From positions 186,001 through 250,000 of the forward strand of contig JADNRZ010000021.1 of assembly GCA_015501605.1 (NCBI GenBank): 64,000 nt of DNA. The letters are read 5' to 3'. The position numbers and the translations under genes were made by a program. Numbering within the stretch: position 1 is the stretch's first letter; the number at the start of each line of letters is the position of its first letter. Positions 11,813 through 22,794 of this stretch are shown here, one piece after another. The stretch comes from Panaeolus papilionaceus (taxonomy: Eukaryota; Basidiomycota; Agaricomycetes; Agaricales). The notes beneath the pieces were generated by a model. It had not been told where the DNA came from. It saw only the letters and a list, made by a program, of their open reading frames with translations, and made no database searches.

Positions 11813-13078
11813 ATGCTTTCCGCCACTCGTCTTGTAACTTCAAGTCAACCACCCGCTCCCCCTCCTTCCAGTCGGTGCATGCTTTCATGTGATCACAGAA
11901 TGCTACTTCCTGCTTGTGTGTATTATTCCTCCATTCATGTAATGCCACAATTAATGATACTGCACCCTCAGGTATTGTGCCAGGGCCGGCCCCTTCTCCC
12001 TCGATTTCCGTTTGATTTCGACTCTGGTTTTGGACGCCTTTCACATAGAGGAGTCAGGCTGCTGCCGACGACCTCTTTTGAACACATTCAGCTCAGCGAC
12101 CCCCTTGAACTGGTCATCGGCGCTTCTGCTTTCCCTGCGGATTCAAGTGGATATGAAGGACTTCAGCTGAAAGGTCCCAAGGAGGAACTGGGGCGCGTGT
12201 TTAGGCTCACCCAGCTCTCAGAAAGGAGCTTTGAGATCTTGTTTATCGTGGAATGGGATGTAATGTTCGTCTCCTTGCCACCCCCTCTACACCGCTATTG
12301 AATAATTCAACCAGGGACTGCTGCTTGTTGGCTGGAATGCTCAAAGACCCCTCTTTTCGCCAGGCGTTGAGCAGGGTGTTTGAATTTGTCTTACAGGAGG
12401 GTGGGGAGGCCGAATTCTTACTTCCCGAGGAAACGGTGCCAATACTGATATTCAGTGCATCGCCCTATACGCTGACAGTAAGTCGCCGATCCTATTGCCA
12501 TCTGCATTCTGCTAATGCCCCCCATTCAACAATATGCAGGCTTCTTCGAACTGTGCCCCCCGACTTCACGCGTACTATCGGAGCACACTGCCTGGCTGTC
12601 GAAGAAAAGATAGGTGAGCACCCGAATTTTAGAGGGAATGTCTTCGCGGCCACAAACGTCAATCTGAGGGGTCGCATTTGCACTTTCATGCATCGTGACT
12701 CCATCAACCTGTTCACGGCTGGTGCGCAATTCCTACTCTTGGGGATTTTGACCCCAAGAAGAGTGGTGACCTGGTTTTATGGGATCTCAAACTTGTTATC
12801 GCGTTCCCACCAAGATCCACCATCCTGATACCATTCGCCACTCTTGCTTATTCCAGCACCGGGCTTGGTCATTTGGAAAGCTACCTATCCATTACGCAGT
12901 ACACAGCAGGCGGCGTCTTTCGATGGATAGGGAATGGATTTATGTCGGAGCAGTGGTCGAAGGTAGCAGACAGGATTAGATACGAATATATGCTTAGTTT
13001 AAAGAATACAAGGTTTCGGCATAGTTTGGCTATGTACTCGACCCTCGATGAATTAACTGAAAGGATAAAATGTAGCAT
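11813..13078 (+). pseudogene. TET/JBP-like 2OG-Fe(II) dioxygenase, frameshifted (copy 1)
   Basis: TET/JBP enzymes oxidise 5-methylcytosine or thymine in DNA, and fungal members are often carried by KDZ elements. Family motifs are visible but in different frames: QCIALYAD before an intron; CAPRLHAYYRSTL (frame starting 12549, ending in a stop at 12615); NVFAATNVN and the Fe-ligand HxD segment MHRDSINLF (12688 onward, another frame); then CAIPTLGDFDPKKSGDLVLW and LVIAFPPRSTILIP back in the first frame; and ITQYTAGGVFRWIGNGF with the 2OG-binding Arg. No intron fits between the HxD and CAIPTLGDF segments, so at least two frameshifts are present. In addition, the distal iron-binding His, usually in an L-x-H-S-N context, is Tyr here (ATLAYSST, near 12840). 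Probably catalytically dead; the start is uncertain. Confidence 0.72.
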
Positions 13079-13714
13079 AATCCAACTTGGCTATTTATTT
13101 TTGAGTGGGGTCATGAAGTGGATGAAGTTTAAACGTAAAACCCTATGGATAACCTACTTGCAATCTGGAGAAATCGATCACCACTCGAAAATCTTAAAAA
13201 AACTTCTTGTCATATTTTTAAAATAGACAAAATTATAAGACCTTCTGCCCATTACGAATTTTATCCAATGGTCTATTCCCTCGCAATTCAATGAACTTTG
13301 ATCCCTTCGCCTGCCAAAATTGACTGTTTTCTCATTTAGCAAATTCCAGCGTGGCTACCATGGCTCTTGCTCTTTAAATTGATTAATTTTGTAGATGATT
13401 GATTTAACTTACTATATAGACCTTTAATTTGTCTACCTGCGTGCTCCTGAGTATACTGGAAGCATATTTTGCTTTTCGATACCCCTCCCAGAAAGGAAAT
13501 CGACGCCAAGACTCTTGATTCAGGGATAGGCGCTGGCTCATATCCAATCAGATTGCAGTATTCCATCTTTGACTTTAGGGGGACTCGGAGGTCAATATCT
13601 CATGTCAATATCAAATCTTTCAAGGTTTCGAAAAAAGCGCATGTATAAAATATTTACAGAGTTTACATAGAGCAAATTGAAAGAAATCCAAGCTGTGGGA
13701 CTTCTAAGCTACCC
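13079..13714. other. AT-rich spacer between convergent element genes (copy 1)
   Basis: AT-rich stretch between the 3' ends of the TET-like pseudogene and the RNase H1-N-like gene. A 76-codon frame on the minus strand (13336-13566) has no recognisable motif. Copy 2 has one extra base, a C after the position matching 13270. Confidence 0.5.
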
Positions 13715-15094
13715 TTATAAGTAGGCGGCCATCACAGAGTCGACGAACAGCTGATTAGCATCCCCCCTTGTATCAGCGACAAGAATTCTGGACCCGCCTA
13801 CACTTTCCATTCCAACCGCAAGCTTAGCCTCGGCACTTTACTAAATGTTAGCAGCAGCATCAAGTGGAAGCGGTGAAATGTACTCACTAGTCCAAATAGA
13901 CCCCAGGATAATTGCCTGAGCAGACAACGAAGAAGGGGGATGGTGATATCGGAGAGGGTCTTGAAACGGAGTCATGGGTGGTAGAAGGGGTGGCACCCCC
14001 ATCAGGTTTTGGTTCTGGGAAGGGCATGGAGTATGCCGCGCTACCTAAAGGCTCGCGATGCATACCTCTGTGGCCGCCGGCTTTGGGAAACCGAGAGGGT
14101 TGAGCAGCAGAGACGGACCCAGCAGAAATAGACGCAGTGCGTGAGGCTGAGGGAGTAGAGACGCTCGACCTCATCCGGGCTGGGGATCTGACTGTTACAC
14201 AAGAGAAGGGATGACTGACAAACGATGAAGGAGATGGAGGAGGTTTTGAAACTCCAGTAGGGGGCTGGGGTTTAGTGGGACTGGGGCTTCTCGTAGCCCC
14301 GAAAGAAGAAGAGGGGCTGCGGGAGACCTTAGTTTTTGCAACGCCGCCATGCTCTGGAGAAAGAGGAACCGTATCATAGGACTTGAAGAAGGCATATGCT
14401 TCCTCAGCCTCTTCATAGCTGCTATATCCCTGGAGCTGTCGAGTGGCAGGGGCTTGACCGAGATAGTAGCTTGCTGACGCCCTGACTAGATATAAGAAGT
14501 AATAGGTATTGACATGGTAGACGACTCACCAATTATAATGTATACCATCACCTGCCCCCCCAAACAGGATATAACAAATGCGACGTTTGGGACCCGATGG
14601 AGGTTGGCGATCATATCGATCAGGTGGGTTGGGATCCATCACCGACAGTTGCTGAAACCCATCGCACAAACCGCTGTCGCCGCCGTCATCCTCTTCCTGA
14701 GTAAACCAGTCGCGATTGCCTACCAAAGGAGCCCATGGGTTAGAAACACTAATGATAGAGAAGAGGAACACTCACGGTAGTCATAGCCAGGCTCTTGCTT
14801 GATGGCAGCTGTCAAACCACATCAAATATCAGTGACTGGTTTCCGGTGAGAAGTGCGTGTCGACTTACCCACGTCAGGGTACCCTGCATTCTCCCTTATC
14901 TGCACCTGAGGCCTTTCCTCGCTAACCGTATCCCTTCCTCCTCTGTTTCTTGAAAGGCTATGTCCTAGAAGCAAATCAACAACAGTAGTCAGAAAGAGGT
15001 GAGTTTTAATACCTGCTTGACTTAGAGTACTATGTTTAACGTGCATGGTCGAAAGTAACAGGCCACACGTTTGATTGGGTTCAACAATCAACAT
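13715..15094 (-). CDS. Element-borne protein with RNase H1 N-terminal-like (Cauli_VI) modules, copy 1
   Basis: Third gene of the element. It starts MLIVEPNQTCGL at 15094 and ends VDSVMAAYL at 13715, with about seven exons. One exon encodes ICYILFGGAGDGIHYNW, and the next encodes SASYYLGQAPATRQLQGYSS followed by YEEAEEAYAFF. Together these match the pattern of the RNase H1 N-terminal domain, an RNA:DNA-hybrid or dsRNA-binding fold (Y-x-V-x-x-G-x-x-x-G-I-Y-x-x-W, then V-x-G, then a G-[YF]-x-S-x-x-E-A-x-x-A-Y end). After a Ser/Pro-rich linker a second, weaker module begins FFVVCSGNYPGVYLD. No RNase H catalytic domain is present, so a nucleic-acid-binding role is inferred. It is head-to-head with the acidic-protein gene. 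Copy 2 appears identical over this gene. Confidence 0.6.
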
Positions 15095-15255
15095 GTTGAG
15101 AGCTGGCCATGGGAAGAATCAACAAAGACCACGTGACCGCGTCGCGTCGCGCTTGTTTAGCACCTGATGTTGTTTAACACAGATTGGAAGGTTGTAACTT
15201 GTTGCAGCAAGTCCCCCGTTTCTTTCCGTCTAAGTACACCAACTACTCTCTAAAA
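15095..15255. promoter_or_regulatory. Bidirectional promoter of element genes 3 and 4 (copy 1)
   Basis: Only 161 bp separate the divergent starts at 15094 and 15256. The gap holds CACGTG at 15130-15135 followed by GTCGCGTCGCG. This is the same hexamer as in the other divergent promoter and in the element ends. Confidence 0.45.
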
Positions 15256-17629
15256 ATGCCTTCCATATTTTCTATGTTAAACCCAGTGGACATTCCACCA
15301 ATTCCATCCGCCTCAACGCCCCCAAGTTCTATTTTTACTTTTGTTGATCAGTCTATTCCTGGATCTCCGGAATATCCAGGGTCGTTGCCTGACAGCTCGG
15401 CTTCCCAGGAGCAGCGCAGCCACGCCGTCGAATCAACTTCTCAGTCCATTCTCACATCCACGCAACCCGTCTCCACTCCACCGCAATCTCCGAGTGCTGC
15501 AAACTTCTTCACTCCCGACGACAACGACCCTCCGAATTCTGGCCTTGACCTTGAGGATGAGGTTGACGAAAATCCCCTTCATGGCGCTCGATATACCCTT
15601 CCCTCTGCATCCCCCCCTCCGCTTCTAAGCTCTAGCCCCTCAAGACCCTACCTTCCTGATGGTTTTGTTGATAGTGGTGGATCAAGCACTCATGCCCTTC
15701 GGAATCCCACAAAGCCAGTCATTCCTCCACGATTCCGTCCTAGCCGATCCAAAGCTGATGCAGCTAAAGGCAGTCTCAAGGATGCCAAAGCTCAGAGGAA
15801 CAGCAAGAAGGTCGCCATCGCTGAGGACATCAAGAGAATTCAAGCCGAGCATGCCGCCAGCATTGAGGCCGTGGCCACCAAGCACAAGATATCCAAGAAG
15901 AAGGTCAAGGCTCAGACCATGTTTGAAACGGTCTTCAAGCCCTCTCGAGCCCCTAACTCTTTCAACGCCCTCGTTTCAGCGCTTGGTGAGGAGCTTAATG
16001 CAGGTATGTAACTCGATTTTATGATAATACATGTTTGTGTGATGCTGAATGATGGTTCGGTAACAGACCGCGGCCTGCATGAGAAGATTCCTTTGCACGA
16101 ACTACAGAATATGGTTAGGGATGGCCAGAGGGATGGGACCATTACGAAGGAACAGACTAAGAAGGCAGTAGAGCGCTTGCGGGAAATTCGGGCCCTGCAG
16201 CAACGGGGGGCAAGGTCTAGTAATACTGCTGCTGACGCCGATGCAAGGTCCTCTATCTCGAAAATTTCCAAGGAGGTAAGTCTTTGAAACCCCCTCCTGC
16301 CAATAAGGTTCTTTAGCTCACTTATTCTGTCCACAGGTTGTTGGCGTTGCTGAACGAAGTGGAGCCATAGGCTTTGCTCTCTTCGTCAAAGGCCACATTC
16401 ATGACGATCTCCGGCCAACCATTATCCAAAGTCTCGGAGCGGGAGAATTTCTGAAGGAGCGGTATAACATCGACCCTCTCGATATGGGCGTAGACTTTGA
16501 GCAATGGTCGTGTGCCCGGAAAAAGCTGGGTGAGTTTGTGCAATTTTGTAGATGTTTAACCCCTCCCTCTAATCATGTCCTTCATATTCAGGTAAAGCTG
16601 TACCGGATGGTCTCCCTGCAGTCAAAGCCCAATGTACAAACATTATTCTCCGCGGACTTCGTGAGTTTCAGCCCTCTTCTTTCACCGCTTTCATGATCTC
16701 ATGCACAAACATCTACAGAGAAAATCACCGCCGAGAAGTCGATTCGAATGAACTACAAAAATTACTATCGCGCTATTGTACTCAAGCATCATGTCCACCT
16801 GCTAGGATGGCCCCAAAATGTACCCTTCACCACCCCTTCCAACATCACCAATATCGATGACGCCCGGACGCTTCGCGATTGCCTCAATACCAAGATTTGC
16901 AACTGGCAGAGGGTTACCGCTACGCAGCTGAAACACTACCGGCAAAAATACAGATCTAAGAGCTCTGGAGCCGATGAATTGAGCTCGGATTCGATGGAGG
17001 AAGACGACGACGAGCAACAGGACGATGATGAGCGGGAAGACAACGACGATGAAGAGCAGGAAGACAATAACGACGATGAGCGGGAAGATGACCACAACGA
17101 CGAACATGAAGTGGGGCGGGATGATGAAGATGAGTGGGAGGATGAAGACGAGCCGGAAGAGGAGGAGGAGGAGGAGGAAAATAGCGGCGAGGAAGAAGAG
17201 GAGCTATCTGCCGCAGCCGACAGGCTGACAAACAGGAAGAGGAAGGCCATTGAACCCCCCAGCCATGGTCGCAGCAAGAAGCGCCAGCATACCACCGTTT
17301 CAAACCCCCCGTCCCTACCCCTGGGTGCTAGCCGCATCTCCAACCTTCCTTCTATACCACCCCGCCAACGCAATGCTGCATCCTCCAAATCGAAACGCCC
17401 CCATCCAGCTAAAGGAGGAACCTCCCAGTCCCAAGTCATAACCGGGAAACGCGGAAAGACAAGCGCCTCTACCCACCGTCCCCCTCAGCTCACTCCTCAA
17501 CCCCCCACAGTTCGTCGACGACCAGGCAGCCAGCAAGGACAACAAATTCGAAATCAAAAACTCTCAGCACAATTTCCGCCCGCTTTCAAAAGTCGAGAGT
17601 ATATCAATACAGAGGATGAGGAGGAGTAA
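15256..17629 (+). CDS. Acidic nuclear-type protein of agaricomycete TE-associated family, copy 1
   Basis: The start MPSIFSMLNP at 15256 (AAAAATGCC context) is preferred over the in-frame ATG at 15184. An N-terminal Ser/Pro-rich region leads to a Lys-rich coiled coil near SKKKVKAQTMFETVFKPS. Following exons read EKIPLHELQNMVRDGQRDGT, ERSGAIGFALFVKGHIHDDL, FEQWSCARKKL and MNYKNYYRAIVLKHHVHLLG, the last continuing WPQNVPFTTPSNI. I associate this HLLGWPxxVPFxxPS block with uncharacterised proteins frequent in agaric genomes. The C-terminus has a long Asp/Glu run (about 17000-17210) and then basic NLS-like NRKRKAIEPP and GRSKKRQ. A chromatin or transposition accessory role is only inferred. This copy is open throughout, unlike copy 2. 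Confidence 0.7.
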
Positions 17630-17798
17630 CCTTAGCAATATTTATTCACATCTTGGTATCTTTGAAGGACTTAACCCGCCTTCAACATTTATATGATTTA
17701 CTCAATACAATGTTTTGAATGTTCTTTTAACCCATGTGTGCTCATAATTGAATTAATTAAAATATAATATTGTTCTATAGAACAGACTATGTACATCT

Positions 17799-18165
17799 TA
17801 ATTTTTCCCTGAATTTATACGATTAATTTGAGCAAGTTATTAAGAGAATACGAGCTCGTCGTGCGCGATGATGATGAGAAATGTTGAAATGATGAAGGCC
17901 ATCAATTGCCATAAAGGGATTGATGGCGGAGGGAGCGCCATCAACGACGACGACGACCTTTGATGGTGACGAGCAGCCGTGGGACAACACCCTGATCATG
18001 CCACCTAAGTTACCGGTGGACAAACAGTAAATTTTCTAAGTATTCGAACCCCCCGTAGAGCATTTCCAGAAAGAACGATAATATATATTAGGACCCTCTA
18101 GTTAGAGGTGGTCACTCAATGGGTGGTCACCTCTAACTAGAGGGGACACGTGGTAGCTACAGGTG
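17799..18165. repeat. Right terminal inverted repeat of KDZ copy 1
   Basis: Inverse copy of 7951-8315, ending GGTAGCTACAGGTG at 18165 and with CACGTG at 18147-18152. It differs from the left repeat only at the inner edge (CCCTGAATTTATACG against CCTGAACTTATACG). Confidence 0.9.
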
Positions 18166-18173
18166 CACGGGGG
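18166..18173. repeat. Target-site duplication half CACGGGGG at right end of KDZ copy 1
   Basis: The eight bases after the terminal CAGGTG are CACGGGGG. The mate, as CCCCCGTG, lies on the right side of copy 2 (40845-40852), not on the left of copy 1. Confidence 0.85.
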
Positions 18174-18927
18174 AACTGACATCATTTCTTTCAGCCAGAC
18201 CGTCTGAAGACTGCAAGAGCGATCAGGCACTTGTACAGTGACAAGGTGCATCCTAGTCCACTGTGTTGAACACCATTTTGCATCGAGGACGGGTGCCTTG
18301 AGGCTCGTCATCGTCGAGCCATATCACCTGAAAGAGACAGTAAACAGGCTCTTTCAAGTCAGATAGTATTGATGAAGCAGAAGAAATAAAAGAGCTCGGT
18401 GGGAGTGATCCCCCTCCCGGCTCTTTCATAAAAGGCATACAGGGATCAGGCCAATAAAAATGAATTTGGTATTTATCACCCTGCACTCAACACCCACTTG
18501 AATGAGCCTATTATCTCGGAAACAGCCCACGTACAGGGAAATAGTGCGGAAAGACGAAGGAAAGAGTTGAATCGAGCCTAATGGTATGCTGGGATTTGAT
18601 ACTTATCACGAAGGGATCCTGAGGAGTGTCTAGGTCCGATCACTTATCTCAACAACACCCTGCTCCGACATTGGTACCAATTTCCTCCCCTACCCTCTCA
18701 AAAAGCAACATGCATCGGGGCTGCTTGATCTTATCTTATCTCGGTAAATGGAATATCGCCTCGGCTAAAAATAGCTCGTCGCTGGGTTTGCGCATGATTT
18801 TGCGACACCGAGTACACTTGATGGACCCGACGTGGTGTAGCACAGTAACTCTGAGCCAGCCAAATGGTTGCTCGTCGTCTTTCTATTCCTTCTCTTTCCT
18901 TATTTTTATCCTGTTGGTACTGACACA
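18174..18927. other. Intergenic 5' region of the peroxisomal hydrolase
   Basis: About 750 bp with no supported gene. Short open frames lack recognisable motifs. It presumably contains the promoter of the hydrolase starting at 18928. Confidence 0.4.
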
Positions 18928-20356
18928 ATGCAGTCTAGCAAAAACGATGTCAAGTCTCCCGCCTCGAAGCTCGCCGTTCAAAAATACACGCTGACGACAT
19001 TGACACATGGTACTCCTCTGATGGCACCCATGAAGAAGTATATTCGAGCGAGCGATGCTGAGAAAGAAGGAGGGCCAGAAGGGAGAGTCATCTTGCTCCT
19101 TGGTCACGGTGCTGGATTTTGTAGGTTCTCTCGACGAGCAGGACTTGAAGCACAAAGATGACTCACTCTTGCCACCAGTCAAGGAAACATGGGAACCAGT
19201 TATTGAGGACTTGTTTGACTTGGACGATGGGAAGTCGGGGAAATTTGTCGTTCGTGAGGCTTGGGGGCTGGACTGCCAAAACCATGGCGAGGGGTGCACA
19301 CTCAACGAATATCTGTTTTCTCGGAATCAAGCCCTCCTCAGTAAGTTCATAAATTCAGCTCTTGAATGTGATGATTAATGTTTTGAAAGCGATTTGGGAC
19401 TACGCTGACGCATTCGCATCGCTCGTGAAGTCCGGGCTCTTAGGAAACATCGACCCAACACGGCACCAGATTGTGCTCTGCGGTCACTCAGCTGGAGCTG
19501 TCGGAGTGTAAGCCCCTATCTCCCTTCTCTCCCCACACAAACATCTAAGCAGCAGGGTCGATGTAGAACACTCTCAACGTCATTCTTCAATCCTCCTTCT
19601 CGTCTGCCTTTCGCTGGAGTCATACTCGTAGACCCACCCATTTTTGGTAGATTGATGGCAGGGCAAGACTCAGACATGTACAAGCTCGTCGAGTCTACAA
19701 CACCGATAAGACTCGATACCTGGGATACCCGGGAAGCGGCTACCAAATGGTTCAAGAAGCGAATTCCATGGGCCATGTGGGATGAGCGGGTGCTCGACGT
19801 TTACCTGGTTAGTTCTCTTACTATGGACGCTCTTTCAGCGTTGTTTATTTTCTGCAGAAATATGGCCTGCGATCCCTTCCGACTGCCTACTACCCAGAGA
19901 AGACCTCTGGTGTAACGCTTACAACCCACAGGCTTGCCGAAAACGTCGCCTTTACCGGGAAAATCTTCTCTCTTGATGCAGTGGATCGCCTGAATCAAAT
20001 ATGCAAGCACACTCCTGTTCATCTAATTTACGGAGATCGCAATGATATGTTGTATGTTGTCCTACCTTTTCTTTTGTATCCGTTATCTAAACCTAACCTT
20101 TGTGTTTATCAGTGAACGAGAGGTCCAGGATTCCCTAATCAGCGAAGCAGAAGGCCGAACATTCGCTTCGATCACAAGATTGGAGGATGTGGGGCATCTG
20201 GTACGAAGGGCAAATTAAATATCCAGACGGTCAGATGCTAAAAAGGAAAACACACCCATACAGGTCGTGCAAGAGGCGCCTACTCTTCTCGCAGAGACGT
20301 TGTTCTCTATCCTTTCAAAAATGGGTGGCTCCATTGCTCCAGCGTCGAAGTTGTAG
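18928..20356 (+). CDS. Alpha/beta-hydrolase with C-terminal SKL peroxisomal targeting signal
   Basis: Start MQSSKNDVKSPASKLAVQKY at 18928. About seven exons. Visible landmarks: VILLLGHGAGF (oxyanion-hole HG region), the nucleophile elbow CGHSAGAVGV with the Ser of GxSxG near 19490, GVILVDPPIFGRLMAG after it, HTPVHLIYGDRNDML (the strand carrying the acid residue), and EDVGHL with the catalytic His near 20190. The last exon ends MGGSIAPASKL followed by a stop at 20354-20356. The terminal Ser-Lys-Leu is a canonical PTS1, so the product should be imported into peroxisomes. It resembles LPX1-like peroxisomal lipase/esterase-type hydrolases; the substrate cannot be told from sequence. Confidence 0.8.
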
Positions 20357-21117
20357 ACACAAATTTAAACGTAAATGTAGTGACTGAGGCTCGGGGTATA
20401 TTGAAATAACCTGATATTACCATACAAGAATGCGATTCATCATCCGACGGTGCGAGGCGAAGCGAATAAAATGACCGCATTCAAGAGGCGCTCGATGGTG
20501 TCAATATGTTTGTCCCTGTTTCACTAACATCATGCGCTCCTCTTCACGCTCGTGCGTCGGTAAATAAGCCAAGATAAGTGTCAACACAACAGAACTCCGC
20601 GGCTTCTATGTAGAAGAAACGTTTGCGATTACAGTATAAGCAACTCATCAGAGCCAATTAAAATGTGTACCTGAAAATTGAATTACCCCGACGGACCCAA
20701 CCAGTACATGCTCCGAAGTTGCCCCCTCGAATGTGGTTGACATGTACGTGCAATTCACTTGGTGGCAGTTGGGATCATCGTCCCGTCGATCAATGAGCTG
20801 GGTATAACAGCCTTACACTGCTTCAACGGCCTTGTAAATCGAAATCCGCCTTGCTCACGGGTTGCAGCTTTCAATATCCGGAACCATCATGCCATGTTCA
20901 AGTATCAACAACGTCGCGATGTCACCGGCTCGTAGCTCAATACCTCAGTCATAATTACAAGAGAATAGCAGGTACGATGCAGATTGAATGTAATGCTTCT
21001 GAATTGCCTGTCAGCGCGGGTGATGGTGCTGAGATTATCCAGTTCAGTAAGGCTCGGGATCACTTTATAACCTGCTGTGGACGATGCGAGTTCTTCGTTG
21101 ACTCTCCTTGAATTTCG
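20357..21117. other. Intergenic region, nothing recognised
   Basis: 760 bp between the hydrolase stop and the first tandem paralog. One 86-codon frame at 20851-21111 has no recognisable features. Confidence 0.4.
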
Positions 21118-22213
21118 ATGTCCTCAGTAGACAACATCAATGTCGTGGTCGCTTTAGGTCCCACCTCAAATGATACCTTCTACATCGGTGTTGGGAGGCA
21201 GACCTGCCACAACAATCTCCCGCCCGCACTCGCAAAGCGTATTGACAGCGGACAAATGCTAAATAACAGGATGCACTATCTAAGCTTAGATAAGGGGGCA
21301 CAATATTGGTGCTCAGAGGACAAAAATGGAACATGTACGTGACTCGTCCCGCAATACATTTCTTACTGCACCCTCACAAAGTTGACAATTGGATACGAAC
21401 AGTGTCCTGGGAAGCCCCTAACGGAGGACCGTTAACCAAGCACATACGGCAGCTTTCTGTTGGAGGATATGTGACCTTTCCCGATTACGACGACTCTCAG
21501 CCTGTGTCACAGCCCTACTACTTTGCCGCTTCTAGGACAGCTGGTAATTGGAGCGCCTCGCTTCCCGATTACTACGTCAATCTTATGAATGAGATCAAAC
21601 CCTACGTTCCAAATTTCGATAAGGAACTCAAGTGGGCGATCTTCGGGAAGGGGGGGACCCACATCTATCAGTTTTCGAAAGGTTATTTATGGGAATTGTG
21701 TGGCGAACACAAGGATCCGGAACATCCGTTGAACAAGGTATTTGCCAGTGGATATCAGCACACAGGTCTGCTCTGATAATGCACCTTTCAGGTCATACGG
21801 GAGTACGACTCCGACCATAATCCCTCACTGTCTCCAGGAGAATGGATGTTGGACAGGGGCTCCAGTATTTCCTTACATGACCACCGCTATTTCTTCTTGA
21901 AGTTCAGGAATACGCGAAATGGAAACTGCGACTTCAAGTTCTGTCTCCCCGACCATCTCGAGGAGAAGCTTCAGTCAATGATCGATTTGTCGAAGACCCC
22001 CGCTGAGCAGCAGGCGATCGCTATGGTGCGTAAACGGCATTCTGACGCATATAAACACAGCTTTGATGATTTTTCGCCCTATTTCAGGATAACCAAGTGC
22101 GTTTGGTTAAAAAGATGCACCAAATGCGAGCGGTGGTAAGGCGGGAGTATGAGATAGACTACTCCTTTGACGGGAGTGGGTGGGTCATAGATGATAAGCG
22201 TTCTTGGTTTTAG
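21118..22213 (+). CDS. Uncharacterised protein, tandem paralog 1
   Basis: Not assigned to a known family. Four exons: MSSVDNINVVVALGPTSNDT opens the protein, with IGVGRQTCHNN and QYWCSEDKNGT before intron 1 (about 21336-21405). Exon 2 carries SWEAPNGGPLTKHIRQLSV and ELKWAIFGKGGTHIYQFSKG. Exon 3 carries GEWMLDRGSSISLHDHRYFF and SKTPAEQQAIAM. The last exon ends DDKRSWF (stop 22211-22213). Soluble, no signal peptide or membrane segment visible. It shares all intron positions with the gene at 22795, so the two arose by tandem duplication; the C-terminal exons have diverged. Sequence is moderately conserved, with long identical blocks around the GKGGTHIYQF and SSISLHDHRYFFLKF motifs. Confidence 0.7.
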
Positions 22214-22794
22214 GAAACACTCAAAAATAAATTCCTAGTTTGTAGCCATCAATATAGAACTCTTTATTTGTTATGCACGGCGCTCCCTATTAACTAACGC
22301 TGTATACCATAGTACGGTCTATATAGGTTGATAGAAAATTCTAAAGCAACCCACGCTGACTGCGGTGTTGTGATATCTGGTCCAGGGCTTTTGGCTAATA
22401 TAGGCATGTTGTTTTTCGAATAGCTGATCCTGAGGTGATATCAATCATTGTCCCCTTGAACGCAAACCCCTTCATGGGTATAACTTGGACTTCTCACCGA
22501 TAGCCTACTATCTTCCTGATTGCGTATTCAAACGGAACAGTACCGAATGAATACAGATTGGATGACTATCTGACACAACGACTTTCTTGGTAATAACACT
22601 CTCACTAAGTATTAGCCATATGTTACTCCGATACCCCTGATCTGGCCACGTTATGGAGGGCGATAGAGCTGGTATCCTGAAACACCCCTTTCGCTACCTA
22701 TTACCGCCTCGATATTCAGGCGATAAATAGTTGTTCCAAACTCCCCTTTCATCCCTGAGGATACCTCCCATTCTCTGTGCATCTTATTCTACTC
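22214..22794. other. Spacer between tandem paralogs
   Basis: 580 bp, no supported gene; probably the terminator of paralog 1 and promoter of paralog 2. Confidence 0.4.

Larger units (their letters stand above)
7951..18165. mobile_element. KDZ (Kyakuja-Dileera-Zisupton) DNA transposon, copy 1, 10,215 bp
   Basis: Complete element bounded by CACCTGTAGCTACCACGTG on the left and its reverse complement on the right. It contains four genes in two divergent pairs: transposase (minus) with TET/JBP-like pseudogene (plus), then an RNase H1-N-like protein (minus) with an acidic nuclear-type protein (plus). Copy 2 at 30630-40844 is its inverted twin of the same total length; coordinates map by x -> 48795-x in the outer parts and 48794-x between two compensating 1-bp indels. 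I saw only about seven substitutions and two indels, so the copies are very young or homogenised. Confidence 0.93.

Noticed and set aside
16936..17439. Ser-rich frame of 167 codons opposite the acidic region of element gene 4.
   Set aside because: It is the antisense shadow of GAN-rich Asp/Glu codons, with no domain or start context.
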